Part shown: positions 19,619-28,265 of the stretch, piece by piece
Layout: each line of letters begins with the position of its first letter
Numbering within the stretch: the stretch's first letter is position 1
From: Pseudophaeobacter sp.
GTDB lineage: Bacteria; Pseudomonadota; Alphaproteobacteria; Rhodobacterales; Rhodobacteraceae
Direction: 5' to 3'
NCBI GenBank assembly: GCA_027019165.1
Contig: JALUXC010000012.1
Location: 504,773 to 568,772, forward strand
Length of the DNA stretch: 64,000 nucleotides
Program-made: the position numbers and the translations under genes
Notes under the pieces: model-generated
What the model was told of the DNA's origin: nothing
What the model saw: only the letters and a program-made list of their open reading frames with translations
Databases searched by the model: none

Positions 19619-20275
19619 TCACCTACGGCTCCATTGCTCCCACACAAAAGGGTAACTCCAATCGGACCGATGGGTTTGCCCAATCATAGAGACGATAGTT
19701 TCGCGCAAGGAAATATGGGATTTCTCAAACAGGTGGAACTGAAGCTGCAGGAGTCTGGTCTTGGGCAAGAGGTTACATTCTGCCAGTGCAGGAAGCAGGT
19801 CATATTCACCGCCTTCGATGTTGATTTTCATGAGCGCAATATCGGCAAAGTCATTCTCTGAAAAAAAACTGGCTGCGCTTTTGATCTTGCCTTGGACCGC
19901 CGCGCCTGGATTGCTTTGCACTGCAGAGGATGCATCCCCGTCGTCGGACAGGTCCAGAGTGCCGTCGTTGCGTCCAAGGGCGAAATCATGGACCGTGATG
20001 GCCGGAGTGTCCGAAAACCGCTCCACCAGCCGCGCGGCAAAAACAGGGTGGGGTTCAAACACCTCAACCTTGCAGCCGTAGCGCGCGTGCATGCCTGCTG
20101 CCCAGTTGCCTTCAAAGCCACCGAAATCGAATACGACCGCGTTTGGTCCTATGTCGTCAAAATCCAAACGGCTTTTTTCTTTCTGATCCTCCAGATAGCG
20201 GTCAAACGACCGGAAGAATACCTTGCGCCACGGGTGCAGGATGCAGGTCGCCCAGCGTTTGACTTGCCGTCTCAT
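19619..20275 (-). CDS. FkbM family SAM-dependent methyltransferase
   Basis: 218 residues from the ATG at 20275, which has a GAGG about ten bases upstream; the in-frame ATG at 20338 would add 21 basic residues. SAM motif I is VVFDFGGFEGNWAA and the acidic VEVFEPHP loop and LMKINIEGGEYDLL block are typical of FkbM proteins. Members methylate sugar hydroxyls in glycans or secondary metabolites. With two GT25 genes and a GT11 gene directly downstream, O-methylation of a surface sugar is the likely role. The acceptor is unknown. Confidence 0.85.
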   Translation of the reverse strand: MRRQVKRWATCILHPWRKVFFRSFDRYLEDQKEKSRLDFDDIGPNAVVFDFGGFEGNWAAGMHARYGCKVEVFEPHPVFAARLVERFSDTPAITVHDFALGRNDGTLDLSDDGDASSAVQSNPGAAVQGKIKSAASFFSENDFADIALMKINIEGGEYDLLPALAECNLLPKTRLLQLQFHLFEKSHISLRETIVSMIGQTHRSDWSYPFVWEQWSRR

Positions 20276-20393
20276 TTTCGCGGATCCTCGTTGAGAAGCT
20301 CTTTTGCGTCGCTTAACACAGAACTTCGCAAGGCGCACGCCGCGCCTTTCAAGTTATTCTTCATCCATGGAAACGCCAGACTGCGCGGCTTTG

Positions 20394-21944
20394 TCAGCGG
20401 GGAAGGTGAATTGTGAACCTGTCACGCAAGGTTTCATCCACTTCAAGTGCAAAACACGCCGCACTTCGTTGCGAAAGGATCTCTTCCTTGCGTTGGCGGG
20501 CCTTGTCCAGCAGATCGGGTTTGCCTTTTTCTTTCCACTCCTTTGGGGAGCTGCGATCCCCAAGCGTTGGGTAGACATGGTCAGTCTGCATTCGGGACAG
20601 TGTCTGGTCGGTGCCAAGATAATGGCCGCTGCCGCCAAGGCAGACCTCGGCAATTTGATCCAGAGCGAGGGTCTCGTCATTGACCTCGATCCCCCGCACG
20701 CAGCGCAAGGCCTGTCCGATCAGATCATCGCCGAGGATGAGAGATTCATGGCAAAATCCCAAAAGCGACGCATGCATTCCGGCGGCTTCATAGACCATGT
20801 TCACACCTGCAAGCCCGGCCATGACGTTTGAACACATTTGCTCCCAGCCGGCCTGCATATCCGGCAATTTGCTGTCCGCAATGCCGGCCGCAGCGCCACC
20901 GGGCAGCCCATAAAAACGATGCATCTGGGCGCAGCCTGCCGTCAGCAGGGCTTGTTCACCTGAACCACCGGTCATTGCGCCTGTCCGCAGGTCCAGCCCA
21001 AAGGGCCAGGTGCCGAAAATCGCAGGGTGGCCAGGCTTAAGGGCGTTCACATAGACAAGGCCAGCCAGGCATTCGGCGACGGCCTGAACGATGGCTCCGG
21101 CAATGGTGGAGGGGGCCGTCGCACCTGCCATGCCGGCCGAGAGCAACAGAACCGGCATTCCGTGACGAATGCACTCTTCCATCACCTGACAGCTTTCGGT
21201 GGCGAACTTCATTGGGGGCACGACGAAGCAGTTTGAGTTCGACACAAACGGACGTTCGCGCCATTTCTCTTCGCCGCCAGCAATCAGGTGCAGCATTTCG
21301 ATGGCGGGGGCGACAAAACTCGGGTCGGTAAACGACGTCCCCACGTGTTTGAAAGTGCCGGAGCAGCAGGCGTAGATCGTGTTGAGATCGAGGTCCCTGT
21401 TGTCGGTGATATCGCGGCATACCATCGGTCGCTGAACAAAATGGATGTTTTCCAGAGCGTCGCAGATACGGGCGGCGTCATGCAGGTCCTGGACGGTCGA
21501 TTCGCGATAGTTGCGACCTTCGACATCGACCATATGAACTGCCGCGCCGGCAGTGCCGTAGTGCACGCGTGTTCCGGAGAGATCCAGGTCTGTTTGGCCA
21601 TCCCGGCTATGGAGCGTGACGGATCGATTGGCCTTGCTCAGCGTGTCTTCGACCAGGGACCGGGGAAACCGCAACCGTCCGTCTTGGCTCAGCGTACAGC
21701 CCGCGGCCGTCAGAAGATCGATACCGCTTTGAGGTGCTCCGGCGAGCCCAATACGCTCGAGCGCGTCAAGCGCTGCGTGGTGGATCTTTTGGACCTCAGA
21801 TTCCGTAAGGGGAGTGTAGCTTCCGCCGGACATGCCGGGGCGAACTGGGCGAAGAGAGGAAGAAAGAGGTGCAGCACGCGCTGCGCGACGGGCGGCGCGA
21901 CCGCCGCTACGGCTTGAAATACGCTTGGGGGAAAGTTCTGTCAT
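20394..21944 (-). CDS. trimethylamine methyltransferase (MttB) family protein, non-pyrrolysine
   Basis: 516 residues from the ATG at 21944 (MTELSPKRISSRSGGRAARRAARAAP), whose basic, Arg-Ala-rich N-terminus is common in marine alphaproteobacterial members. The in-frame ATG at 22034 is possible. The frame is open without any TAG, so it is of the non-pyrrolysine type, like MtgB of glycine-betaine demethylation. Members pass a methyl group from a quaternary amine to a corrinoid protein. No corrinoid protein, reductive activator or betaine transporter is next to it. The substrate is therefore not known; betaine-type compounds are the best guess. It is separated by 118 bases from the glycan cassette downstream. 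Confidence 0.87.
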   Translation of the reverse strand: MTELSPKRISSRSGGRAARRAARAAPLSSSLRPVRPGMSGGSYTPLTESEVQKIHHAALDALERIGLAGAPQSGIDLLTAAGCTLSQDGRLRFPRSLVEDTLSKANRSVTLHSRDGQTDLDLSGTRVHYGTAGAAVHMVDVEGRNYRESTVQDLHDAARICDALENIHFVQRPMVCRDITDNRDLDLNTIYACCSGTFKHVGTSFTDPSFVAPAIEMLHLIAGGEEKWRERPFVSNSNCFVVPPMKFATESCQVMEECIRHGMPVLLLSAGMAGATAPSTIAGAIVQAVAECLAGLVYVNALKPGHPAIFGTWPFGLDLRTGAMTGGSGEQALLTAGCAQMHRFYGLPGGAAAGIADSKLPDMQAGWEQMCSNVMAGLAGVNMVYEAAGMHASLLGFCHESLILGDDLIGQALRCVRGIEVNDETLALDQIAEVCLGGSGHYLGTDQTLSRMQTDHVYPTLGDRSSPKEWKEKGKPDLLDKARQRKEEILSQRSAACFALEVDETLRDRFTIHLPR

Positions 21945-22354
21945 GAGGGACCTGTGCAACGGAGGGGGAGGATTGGGCGAACTGTGATCCCTGAACAGGT
22001 CGACCGCGCGCTGCGCGCCCTCGGGCGGCCCCAATGGTCCTGAAGACCAGGCTAATGCGGCTGCGCTCTGCCTGCATCGCGCGCTCCTCCGTGTTACAGC
22101 CCTATTTTGCCGCAGGACACGATCAAGACTATCGTGTTTCCGACCTTTGTGAAAAATGCGTCATCTTTTTCAGGGAAATCAGCGGCCCAAAGGGCCATTT
22201 TGCCTCCTGACACCGTCAGGCTGTTTGAAAGGGTCGGTTCAATGCCGGTTTTGGCCGGTCAGTTTTCGCGCATCAGAACCAAGTTTTAACCAATAAAGAG
22301 CATCGTGGTTCTTGGGGATGTCGCGCGGGAAAAGCGCAGAATCAGGGCCACAGG
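21945..22354. other. 410-base divergent intergenic region
   Basis: Separates the mttB-family gene (minus) from the outer-membrane-like gene (plus). It must hold both promoters. I see no clear -35/-10 pair, riboswitch or gene, only a short GGCCCAAAGGGCC stem near 22184. Confidence 0.5.
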
Positions 22355-22912
22355 ATGTCAGGATCTAACAAGAGAAATTTCAGGGTTGTTCGCTGTGTCG
22401 GCGCAATGCTTGGACTTTTTTTGGGGCATTCTGTCGCCGTTCCCGCAGTATCCGGTGATTGGTCGCCTTCGCTTTTCTCACTGGGCCTGATTGGATACGG
22501 CGCGCATGCATCAAGCGCGCCCTCCGCAGTCGGCTTGCATGGATCTGGCGCCGCCGGTTTGGTGGCAAACTTCGAACAGGATTTCGGGGATATCGTCCTT
22601 GGGGGGTCCTTTCAGCAAGGCCGGGGCGTTGGGCTTTCCGGTCTGGGCTCAGGCGATGCGGCGCAAAGGATCGATTTGCGTGCAGGATATGACTTTGGGC
22701 ATAGCCTTGGCTATTTGACTGTTGGAGAGGTTGGGCAAGGTCGCGGCACCTCGGAACAACGCAGCCAAGTCTATGGCTTTGGCGTGCGGATCTCGGTCAA
22801 CCGAATCCTGCAGATGACAGGTGAGGTTTTGCATCGTGATGGCGATGCGGCGGGCAGAGATACCGTTCTCAGTGGTGACATCCTCTCTGTTGAAGCGGCG
22901 TTCCGTTTTTGA
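22355..22912 (+). CDS. small outer-membrane beta-barrel-like protein
   Basis: 185 residues with a hydrophobic signal-like stretch at about 15-33 (VRCVGAMLGLFLGHSVAV). The rest alternates polar and nonpolar residues, is rich in Gly, and ends with VEAAFRF. A terminal Phe is the classic sorting signal of outer-membrane barrels. Strand-like pieces such as IDLRAGYDFGHSLGYLTVGEVG and VYGFGVRISVN support a barrel of about eight strands. No conserved family is recognised. It stands alone, 250 bases before cysS on the same strand. Confidence 0.6.
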   Translation: MSGSNKRNFRVVRCVGAMLGLFLGHSVAVPAVSGDWSPSLFSLGLIGYGAHASSAPSAVGLHGSGAAGLVANFEQDFGDIVLGGSFQQGRGVGLSGLGSGDAAQRIDLRAGYDFGHSLGYLTVGEVGQGRGTSEQRSQVYGFGVRISVNRILQMTGEVLHRDGDAAGRDTVLSGDILSVEAAFRF

Positions 22913-23162
22913 AGTCAGCGGGTTTCCAACGGGGATAGGCGCGGTCTTCTCAGCCGTTCGGGCAATTTGGCTTGGCCGTTCGGGCAAAGGCTGTTACTAG
23001 GAGCGCATGACAAGAAATCGCACGCTCATTATCTGCTGCTGCATTACCTGCTGAAATCCACAGCGGGCTGGTTTCGTCGTTCCCTTCCAAGTGACAAATT
23101 GCTAAGCCCGCCCTGCGCTCAGGAGTGATGCCTGCATACCCGTGCCCGTCTTAGGAGCCGTC

Positions 23163-24833
23163 ATGACGACCGAACCAGTACTCAAGCTGCACAATACAAA
23201 GACCCGAAAGAAGGAGATCTTTTCTCCGATCGATCCCAACAATGTGCGGATGTATGTCTGTGGTCCTACCGTCTATGATCGCGCGCACCTGGGCAATGCG
23301 CGGCCCGTGGTGGTGTTTGACGTGCTCTATCGCTTGCTGCGTCATCTCTATGGCTCAGATCACGTGACCTATGCGCGCAACTTCACCGACGTGGACGACA
23401 AGATCAACGCCCGCGCCGCCGAAAGCGGCCGTGAGATTGGCGAGATCACCGCCGAGACAACCCAGTGGTTCCTCGATGACATGGGGGCGTTGGGGGCGCT
23501 GCAGCCGAACCACATGCCGCGTGCAACCCAGTATATCCCCCAGATGATCAAGATGATCGAGGATCTGATCGCCAAGGGCCACGCCTATGCCGCCGAAGGC
23601 CATGTGCTGTTCGCCGTAGACAGCTGGCGCGAGGGCTACGGCAGGCTCTCAGGCCGGTCGGTGGATGACATGATTGCAGGCGCGCGGGTCGAGGTTGCGC
23701 CCTACAAAAAGAACCCGATGGATTTTGTTCTGTGGAAACCGTCCAGCGAGGATCTGCCCGGCTGGGACAGCCCATGGGGACGCGGGCGACCCGGCTGGCA
23801 CATCGAATGCTCCGCCATGTCCTACGAGTTGCTGGGCGACACCTTCGACATTCACGGCGGTGGCAACGACCTGATGTTCCCGCACCATGAAAACGAGATC
23901 GCGCAAAGCTGCTGCGCCCATCCCGAAGGCGAGTTCGCCCGCTATTGGCTGCACAACGAGATGCTGCAGGTTGAAGGCAAGAAGATGTCGAAATCGCTCG
24001 GCAACTTCTTCACCGTGCATGACCTGCTGGAGCAAGGCGTGCCGGGTGAGGTGATCCGTTTTGTGTTTCTGTCGACTCACTATCGCAAACCGATGGACTG
24101 GACCGAGAAAAAGGCAAGGCAGGCCACCAAGGAGCTGATAGGCTTTTACAATTTAGTCCGAAAGCTGACGCAAGACGAACGAGCTCTGTCAGTTTCTCCA
24201 AGTGGCGCAGTGGTTGAGGCGTTGGCCGACGACTTAAACACCCCCCTTGCACTGCACCGACTGCGTGAAATCGCCAAAGCTGCCAGAAAGGAACAGGAAT
24301 CCAGGATTCGCACCGAGCTGCTGCAGCTGTTGCTTGCGTCTCTTGAAATCCTTGGTTTTCAGCCTTTTGAAAGTGAGCTCATGACGCACTTGGATGAAAA
24401 TCCACTTGAGGGTGCGTCGGCGAAACCGCGCCTAAGCGTTGGTGCACCTGACGTAGATGATATGATCCTAACGTTATTGGACGCTAGATCCGCTGCAAAG
24501 AGTTCCAAGAACTTTGAACTTGCCGATTTGATCCGAGATCAGCTTAGTTCTGCTGGCGTACGCGTTACTGACAATGCCTTTGGTGCTGATTTTTCGCTGG
24601 AGAAAGATGAGCTCGACGCGTCTGCTTACTTTCGTGAGGTGCGGGAGGCCTTTGCCTCAAATGAAACAGAACGATTGGAAAAGGCGCTAGCTCTTGCCGA
24701 GAGTGCCGGTGTGCACTTCTCCAACCGCACAAATCTGGACGTTGCTCCAGCCTGGCGTAGTAAGCCTGATCTCGTATTTGTTAGACAGAAGATTAGAGAG
24801 TTGTGGCTCAAGGTCCGGGAAAGAGGTCTTTGA
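23163..24833 (+). CDS. cysS: cysteinyl-tRNA synthetase with atypical C-terminal part
   Basis: Charges tRNA-Cys. 556 residues from the ATG at 23163 ([11 protein letters not shown]); bacterial CysRS is usually about 460, so this one is about 95 longer. The catalytic half is normal: HLGN version of HIGH in [14 protein letters not shown], zinc ligands in [17 protein letters not shown] and FPHHENE, and [10 protein letters not shown]. From about base 24131 the GC content drops to about 51% by hand count, compared with about 60% before. After the DALR-like helix ending near [12 protein letters not shown] an unfamiliar tail of about 80 residues follows (ending [10 protein letters not shown]). The stop overlaps the cimA start (TGATG). 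Confidence 0.92.
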   Translation: MTTEPVLKLHNTKTRKKEIFSPIDPNNVRMYVCGPTVYDRAHLGNARPVVVFDVLYRLLRHLYGSDHVTYARNFTDVDDKINARAAESGREIGEITAETTQWFLDDMGALGALQPNHMPRATQYIPQMIKMIEDLIAKGHAYAAEGHVLFAVDSWREGYGRLSGRSVDDMIAGARVEVAPYKKNPMDFVLWKPSSEDLPGWDSPWGRGRPGWHIECSAMSYELLGDTFDIHGGGNDLMFPHHENEIAQSCCAHPEGEFARYWLHNEMLQVEGKKMSKSLGNFFTVHDLLEQGVPGEVIRFVFLSTHYRKPMDWTEKKARQATKELIGFYNLVRKLTQDERALSVSPSGAVVEALADDLNTPLALHRLREIAKAARKEQESRIRTELLQLLLASLEILGFQPFESELMTHLDENPLEGASAKPRLSVGAPDVDDMILTLLDARSAAKSSKNFELADLIRDQLSSAGVRVTDNAFGADFSLEKDELDASAYFREVREAFASNETERLEKALALAESAGVHFSNRTNLDVAPAWRSKPDLVFVRQKIRELWLKVRERGL

Positions 24834-26449
24834 TGGAACGTCTCTACCTATATGATACCACCCTGCGGGATGGGCAGCAGACCCAGGGCGTGCAGTTCTC
24901 GACCGCTGAGAAGCAACAGATCGCCAAGGCGCTGGATGATCTTGGGATCGACTACATCGAGGGCGGCTGGCCCGGCGCCAACCCCACCGACAGCGCCTTT
25001 TTCGAGGTCGCGCCCAAGACGCGCGCGCGGCTGGCGGCCTTTGGCATGACCAAACGGGCAGGGCGCTCGGCGGCGAATGACGATGTTCTGGCTGCGGTAA
25101 TGAATGCGGGCACCGATACGGTTTGCCTCGTGGGCAAGGCGCATGACTACCATGTGACAGCGGCTCTTGGCATCAGTCTGGAGGATAACCTCGAAAACAT
25201 CCGTGCCTCGATCGCGCATATCGTCGCCGAGGGGCGCGAGGCGCTCTATGATGCCGAACACTTCTTTGATGGCTACAAGGACAATCCCGAATATGCGGTC
25301 GCGGCCTGTCGCGCGGCCCTGGAGGCTGGCGCGCGCTGGGTGGTCCTGTGTGATACAAACGGCGGCACCATGCCTGCCGAGGTGCACCGGATCGTAGCCG
25401 AGGTGATCGCCGCCGGCATACCCGGCGACCGTCTGGGCATTCACACCCACAACGACACGGAAAACGCCGTCGCCTGTTCGCTGGCGGCGATTGACGCTGG
25501 CGTGCGGCAGGTGCAGGGCACGCTGAATGGGTTGGGGGAGCGTTGCGGCAATGCAAATCTCACCACGCTGATCCCGTCCTTGCTGCTGAAAGAGCCCTAT
25601 GCGAGCGACTTTGAGACCGGCGTGTCGCATGAGGCTTTGAAAGGTCTGACACAGCTCAGCCGCATGCTGGATGACATCTTGAATCGGGTGCCAATGAAGC
25701 AGGCGCCTTACGTGGGCGCGTCCGCCTTTGCGCATAAGGCAGGTCTGCACGCCAGTGCGATCCTGAAGGATCCCTCGACTTATGAGCACATCGAACCGGG
25801 CCTCGTCGGCAATGCGCGCATTATCCCCATGTCAAATCAGGCAGGCCAGTCCAACCTGCGCAAACGGCTGATGGATGCCGGGCTGACGGTCGAAAAGGGC
25901 GATCCGGCGCTGGCGCGCATTCTTGAGCGCATCAAGGCGCGCGAGGATGAAGGATATTCCTACGACACGGCGCAGGCGTCATTTGAGCTGCTCGCGCGCG
26001 AGGAACTGGGCCAGCTCCCCACCTTCTTTGAGGTGAAGCGCTACAAGGTCACGGTTGAGCGTCGCAAGAACAAGTACAACAAGATGATCAGCCTCTCGGA
26101 GGCGGTCGTCGTGGTCAAGGTGGACGGAGAAAAGCGCCTGTCGGTCAGCGAATCCATGGATGAAACCGGCAGCGACCGTGGCCCCGTGAATGCGCTGGCC
26201 AAAGCACTAGCCAAGGACCTGGGACGGTACTCCGAGGTGATCGACGATATGCGTCTTGTGGACTTCAAGGTGCGTATCACCCAAGGCGGCACCGAGGCGG
26301 TGACGCGCGTTGTGATCGATAGCGTCGACAATCAAGGCCGCCGCTGGTCCACCGTCGGCGTCAGCCCGAACATAATAGACGCGTCTTTTGAGGCGCTGTT
26401 GGATGCGATCCGCTGGAAGCTGATCCGCGACTGCGCGCCGGACGCATGA
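24833..26449 (+). CDS. cimA: (R)-citramalate synthase
   Basis: Condenses pyruvate with acetyl-CoA to citramalate, the threonine-independent entry to isoleucine. 538 residues from the ATG at 24833 ([16 protein letters not shown]), which overlaps the cysS stop. The metal-binding DTTLRDG is at residues 8-14, and GIHTHNDTENAVACS lies near 202-216. The C-terminal third is a LeuA-type allosteric domain, so isoleucine feedback is likely. CimA and not LeuA is favoured by the DTTLRDGQQTQGV start and the GGWPGANP loop. Followed by an alpha/beta hydrolase gene through a four-base overlap. Confidence 0.92.
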   Translation: MERLYLYDTTLRDGQQTQGVQFSTAEKQQIAKALDDLGIDYIEGGWPGANPTDSAFFEVAPKTRARLAAFGMTKRAGRSAANDDVLAAVMNAGTDTVCLVGKAHDYHVTAALGISLEDNLENIRASIAHIVAEGREALYDAEHFFDGYKDNPEYAVAACRAALEAGARWVVLCDTNGGTMPAEVHRIVAEVIAAGIPGDRLGIHTHNDTENAVACSLAAIDAGVRQVQGTLNGLGERCGNANLTTLIPSLLLKEPYASDFETGVSHEALKGLTQLSRMLDDILNRVPMKQAPYVGASAFAHKAGLHASAILKDPSTYEHIEPGLVGNARIIPMSNQAGQSNLRKRLMDAGLTVEKGDPALARILERIKAREDEGYSYDTAQASFELLAREELGQLPTFFEVKRYKVTVERRKNKYNKMISLSEAVVVVKVDGEKRLSVSESMDETGSDRGPVNALAKALAKDLGRYSEVIDDMRLVDFKVRITQGGTEAVTRVVIDSVDNQGRRWSTVGVSPNIIDASFEALLDAIRWKLIRDCAPDA

Positions 26450-27417
26450 TCGCGACCCTGATCCGCGCGGGGCTCATCAGTGTTGGCGTGATGGCGTTTG
26501 TGCCCTTCGCGTTGATCCTGTCGGAATGGCCCGCTGGCTCCCAGGCCGAGGCTGCGGCCAAGGGGCTGGACTTCTCTGTCTTGTCCCCCGGTCCGGATAT
26601 GCCCCTGCCCGAACCGGTGATCATGCGGGATGGCTACCCATTGCATCTGCGTAGCTATCAGAACGGGGAAGGGCCACTGGTCGTGATGGTGCATGGTTCG
26701 GGTTGGAACGGGCTGCAATACGCCAAGCTTGCACCACAGATCGCCGGACATGTGCTGGTACCCGACCTGCGTGGCCATGGGGCGGCTCCGGGGCGGCGCG
26801 GGGATCTCGATCATATCGGTCAACTGGAAGAGGATCTGGCGGACCTGATTGAGGCCAAGGCCGTGCCGGGGCAGAAGGTCGTGCTGCTGGGGCATTCATC
26901 GGGGGGCGGGCTGGTGGTGCGCTTTGCCGGGGGACGCTACGGTGCGATGCTGGATCGCGCGGTTCTGCTGGCGCCATTCCTAAAATACAATGCCCCAACA
27001 ACCCGCAAGAATTCAGGAGGTTGGGCCAGGCCGTTAACGCGGCGGATCATTGCTCTCTCGATGCTGAATGCAGTTGGGGTCAGCGGGCTCAATCACCTGA
27101 CCGCGATCGAGTTTAACCTGCCGCAAACGGTGCTGGAGGGGCCGGTTGGTCATATGGCGACGCGGGCGTATTCCTATCGTCTCAATACTTCATACGCTCC
27201 ACGTGATGAGTATATGGAGGACATAAAAGCCTTGCCTGAATTCCTTGTCATTGCCGGGGAAAATGATGAAGCCTTTTTCGCGGATGGGTATGAGCCACTG
27301 ATGTCGAAGGTGACGGACCTTGGTACCTATCGTTTGGTTCCGAATGTCGGGCATCTTGCAATTGTTGATGCGCCTGCAACCGCACTGGCCGTGAAGGAGT
27401 TCCTGGGTGGAATTTGA
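26446..27417 (+). CDS. alpha/beta hydrolase, membrane anchored or exported
   Basis: 323 residues. A hydrophobic N-terminus (about 5-24, LISVGVMAFVPFALILSEW) suggests an anchor or signal. The fold shows MVHGSGWNG (oxyanion region), the nucleophile Ser in GHSSGG near 148-153, an acid in VIAGENDEAFF and the late His in VPNVGHLAIVD near 300. Resembles lysophospholipase or monoacylglycerol-lipase-like proteins; the substrate is unknown. Its ATG overlaps the cimA stop by four bases, and its stop overlaps the next gene by eleven, so it is part of the cysS-cimA operon. Confidence 0.82.
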   Translation: MIATLIRAGLISVGVMAFVPFALILSEWPAGSQAEAAAKGLDFSVLSPGPDMPLPEPVIMRDGYPLHLRSYQNGEGPLVVMVHGSGWNGLQYAKLAPQIAGHVLVPDLRGHGAAPGRRGDLDHIGQLEEDLADLIEAKAVPGQKVVLLGHSSGGGLVVRFAGGRYGAMLDRAVLLAPFLKYNAPTTRKNSGGWARPLTRRIIALSMLNAVGVSGLNHLTAIEFNLPQTVLEGPVGHMATRAYSYRLNTSYAPRDEYMEDIKALPEFLVIAGENDEAFFADGYEPLMSKVTDLGTYRLVPNVGHLAIVDAPATALAVKEFLGGI

Positions 27418-28183
27418 CGACGATCTGAAGGGCTGCGCCGAACTGGTCCGTCAGGGAGACCCGGACCGTTTCCTTGCTACCATGGCTGCGCCGGTTGCGG
27501 CGCGTCCGGTTCTTTTTGCGCTTTATGCTTTCAATCTGGAACTGTCGCGGGCGCCCTGGGCCAGTCAGGAAAGCATGATTGCCGAAATGCGCGTGCAATG
27601 GTGGCGCGATGTGGGGGCTGAACTGGCAGAAAGCCAACCCGTTCGCCGTCACTATGTGGCCACACCACTTGCGCGGCTGCTGAGGCCCGATCTGGCGCTG
27701 CATATCGATGCCATGGCGGAGGCCCGGCGCTGGGATATCTACCGTGACCCGTTTGAAGACGAGGCAGCGTTTGAGACCTACATCGATGCAACCTCGGGCA
27801 GCCTGATGTGGATGGCCGCCGGTGCGCTTGGGGAGGCTGAGGAAAGCACGGTCAGGGCCTTTGGGCGCGGCGTTGGAATTGCCAATTGGCTGCGGGCCAT
27901 CCCCGAGCTTGAAAAACAAAAACGCGTTCCTCTTTTGGATGGAACGCTGGACGGGGTGCAGAGGCTTGCCACAAAAGGATATGAGCATATCCTGGTGGCT
28001 GCAAAATCTCGCAACTCGGTCTCCAGAGAGTCTGGGGTTGCTTTGCTGGCCGGATGGCAGGCGCGGGATATTCTGCGTCAGGCCATGAAAGAGCCTGAGC
28101 GCGTGGCCGCAGGCGCGCTTGGCACCAGCGAGTTTCGTCGCAGGAGCAGCCTGATGTTACGTGCAGCCCTCAAGCACTGGTAG
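27407..28183 (+). CDS. squalene/phytoene synthase-fold protein, NDUFAF6-like
   Basis: 258 residues from the GTG at 27407, which overlaps the upstream stop. The protein follows the squalene/phytoene synthase fold (RPVLFALYAFNLELSRAP, then EMRVQWWRD, then DATSGSLMWMAA). The Asp-rich DxxxD motifs that bind diphosphate in true synthases are not present, so catalysis is unlikely. The mitochondrial relative NDUFAF6 is a complex I assembly factor that has also lost them. I infer a similar non-enzymatic role. No carotenoid gene is next to it. A terminator follows. Confidence 0.75.
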   Translation: MEFDDDLKGCAELVRQGDPDRFLATMAAPVAARPVLFALYAFNLELSRAPWASQESMIAEMRVQWWRDVGAELAESQPVRRHYVATPLARLLRPDLALHIDAMAEARRWDIYRDPFEDEAAFETYIDATSGSLMWMAAGALGEAEESTVRAFGRGVGIANWLRAIPELEKQKRVPLLDGTLDGVQRLATKGYEHILVAAKSRNSVSRESGVALLAGWQARDILRQAMKEPERVAAGALGTSEFRRRSSLMLRAALKHW

Positions 28184-28206
28184 TTGTTCCTGGGCGTCAT
28201 GACCGG

Positions 28207-28241
28207 AAAAGCCGCCCTTTTTTCGGGGCGGCTTTCTTTTT
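28207..28241. terminator. bidirectional intrinsic terminator
   Basis: Stem AAAGCCGCCC / GGGCGGCTTT with a T-rich loop, A run on one side and CTTTTT on the other. It lies between the NDUFAF6-like gene (plus) and the MFS gene (minus), so both can use it. Confidence 0.85.
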
Positions 28242-28265
28242 GAAAAGAGTTTTTTGTGAGCTGTC

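Noticed and set aside
24803-24832. Upstream ATG of cimA (ten more residues)
   Set aside because: It lies within cysS, and the start at 24833 gives the standard N-terminus and a TGATG coupling.
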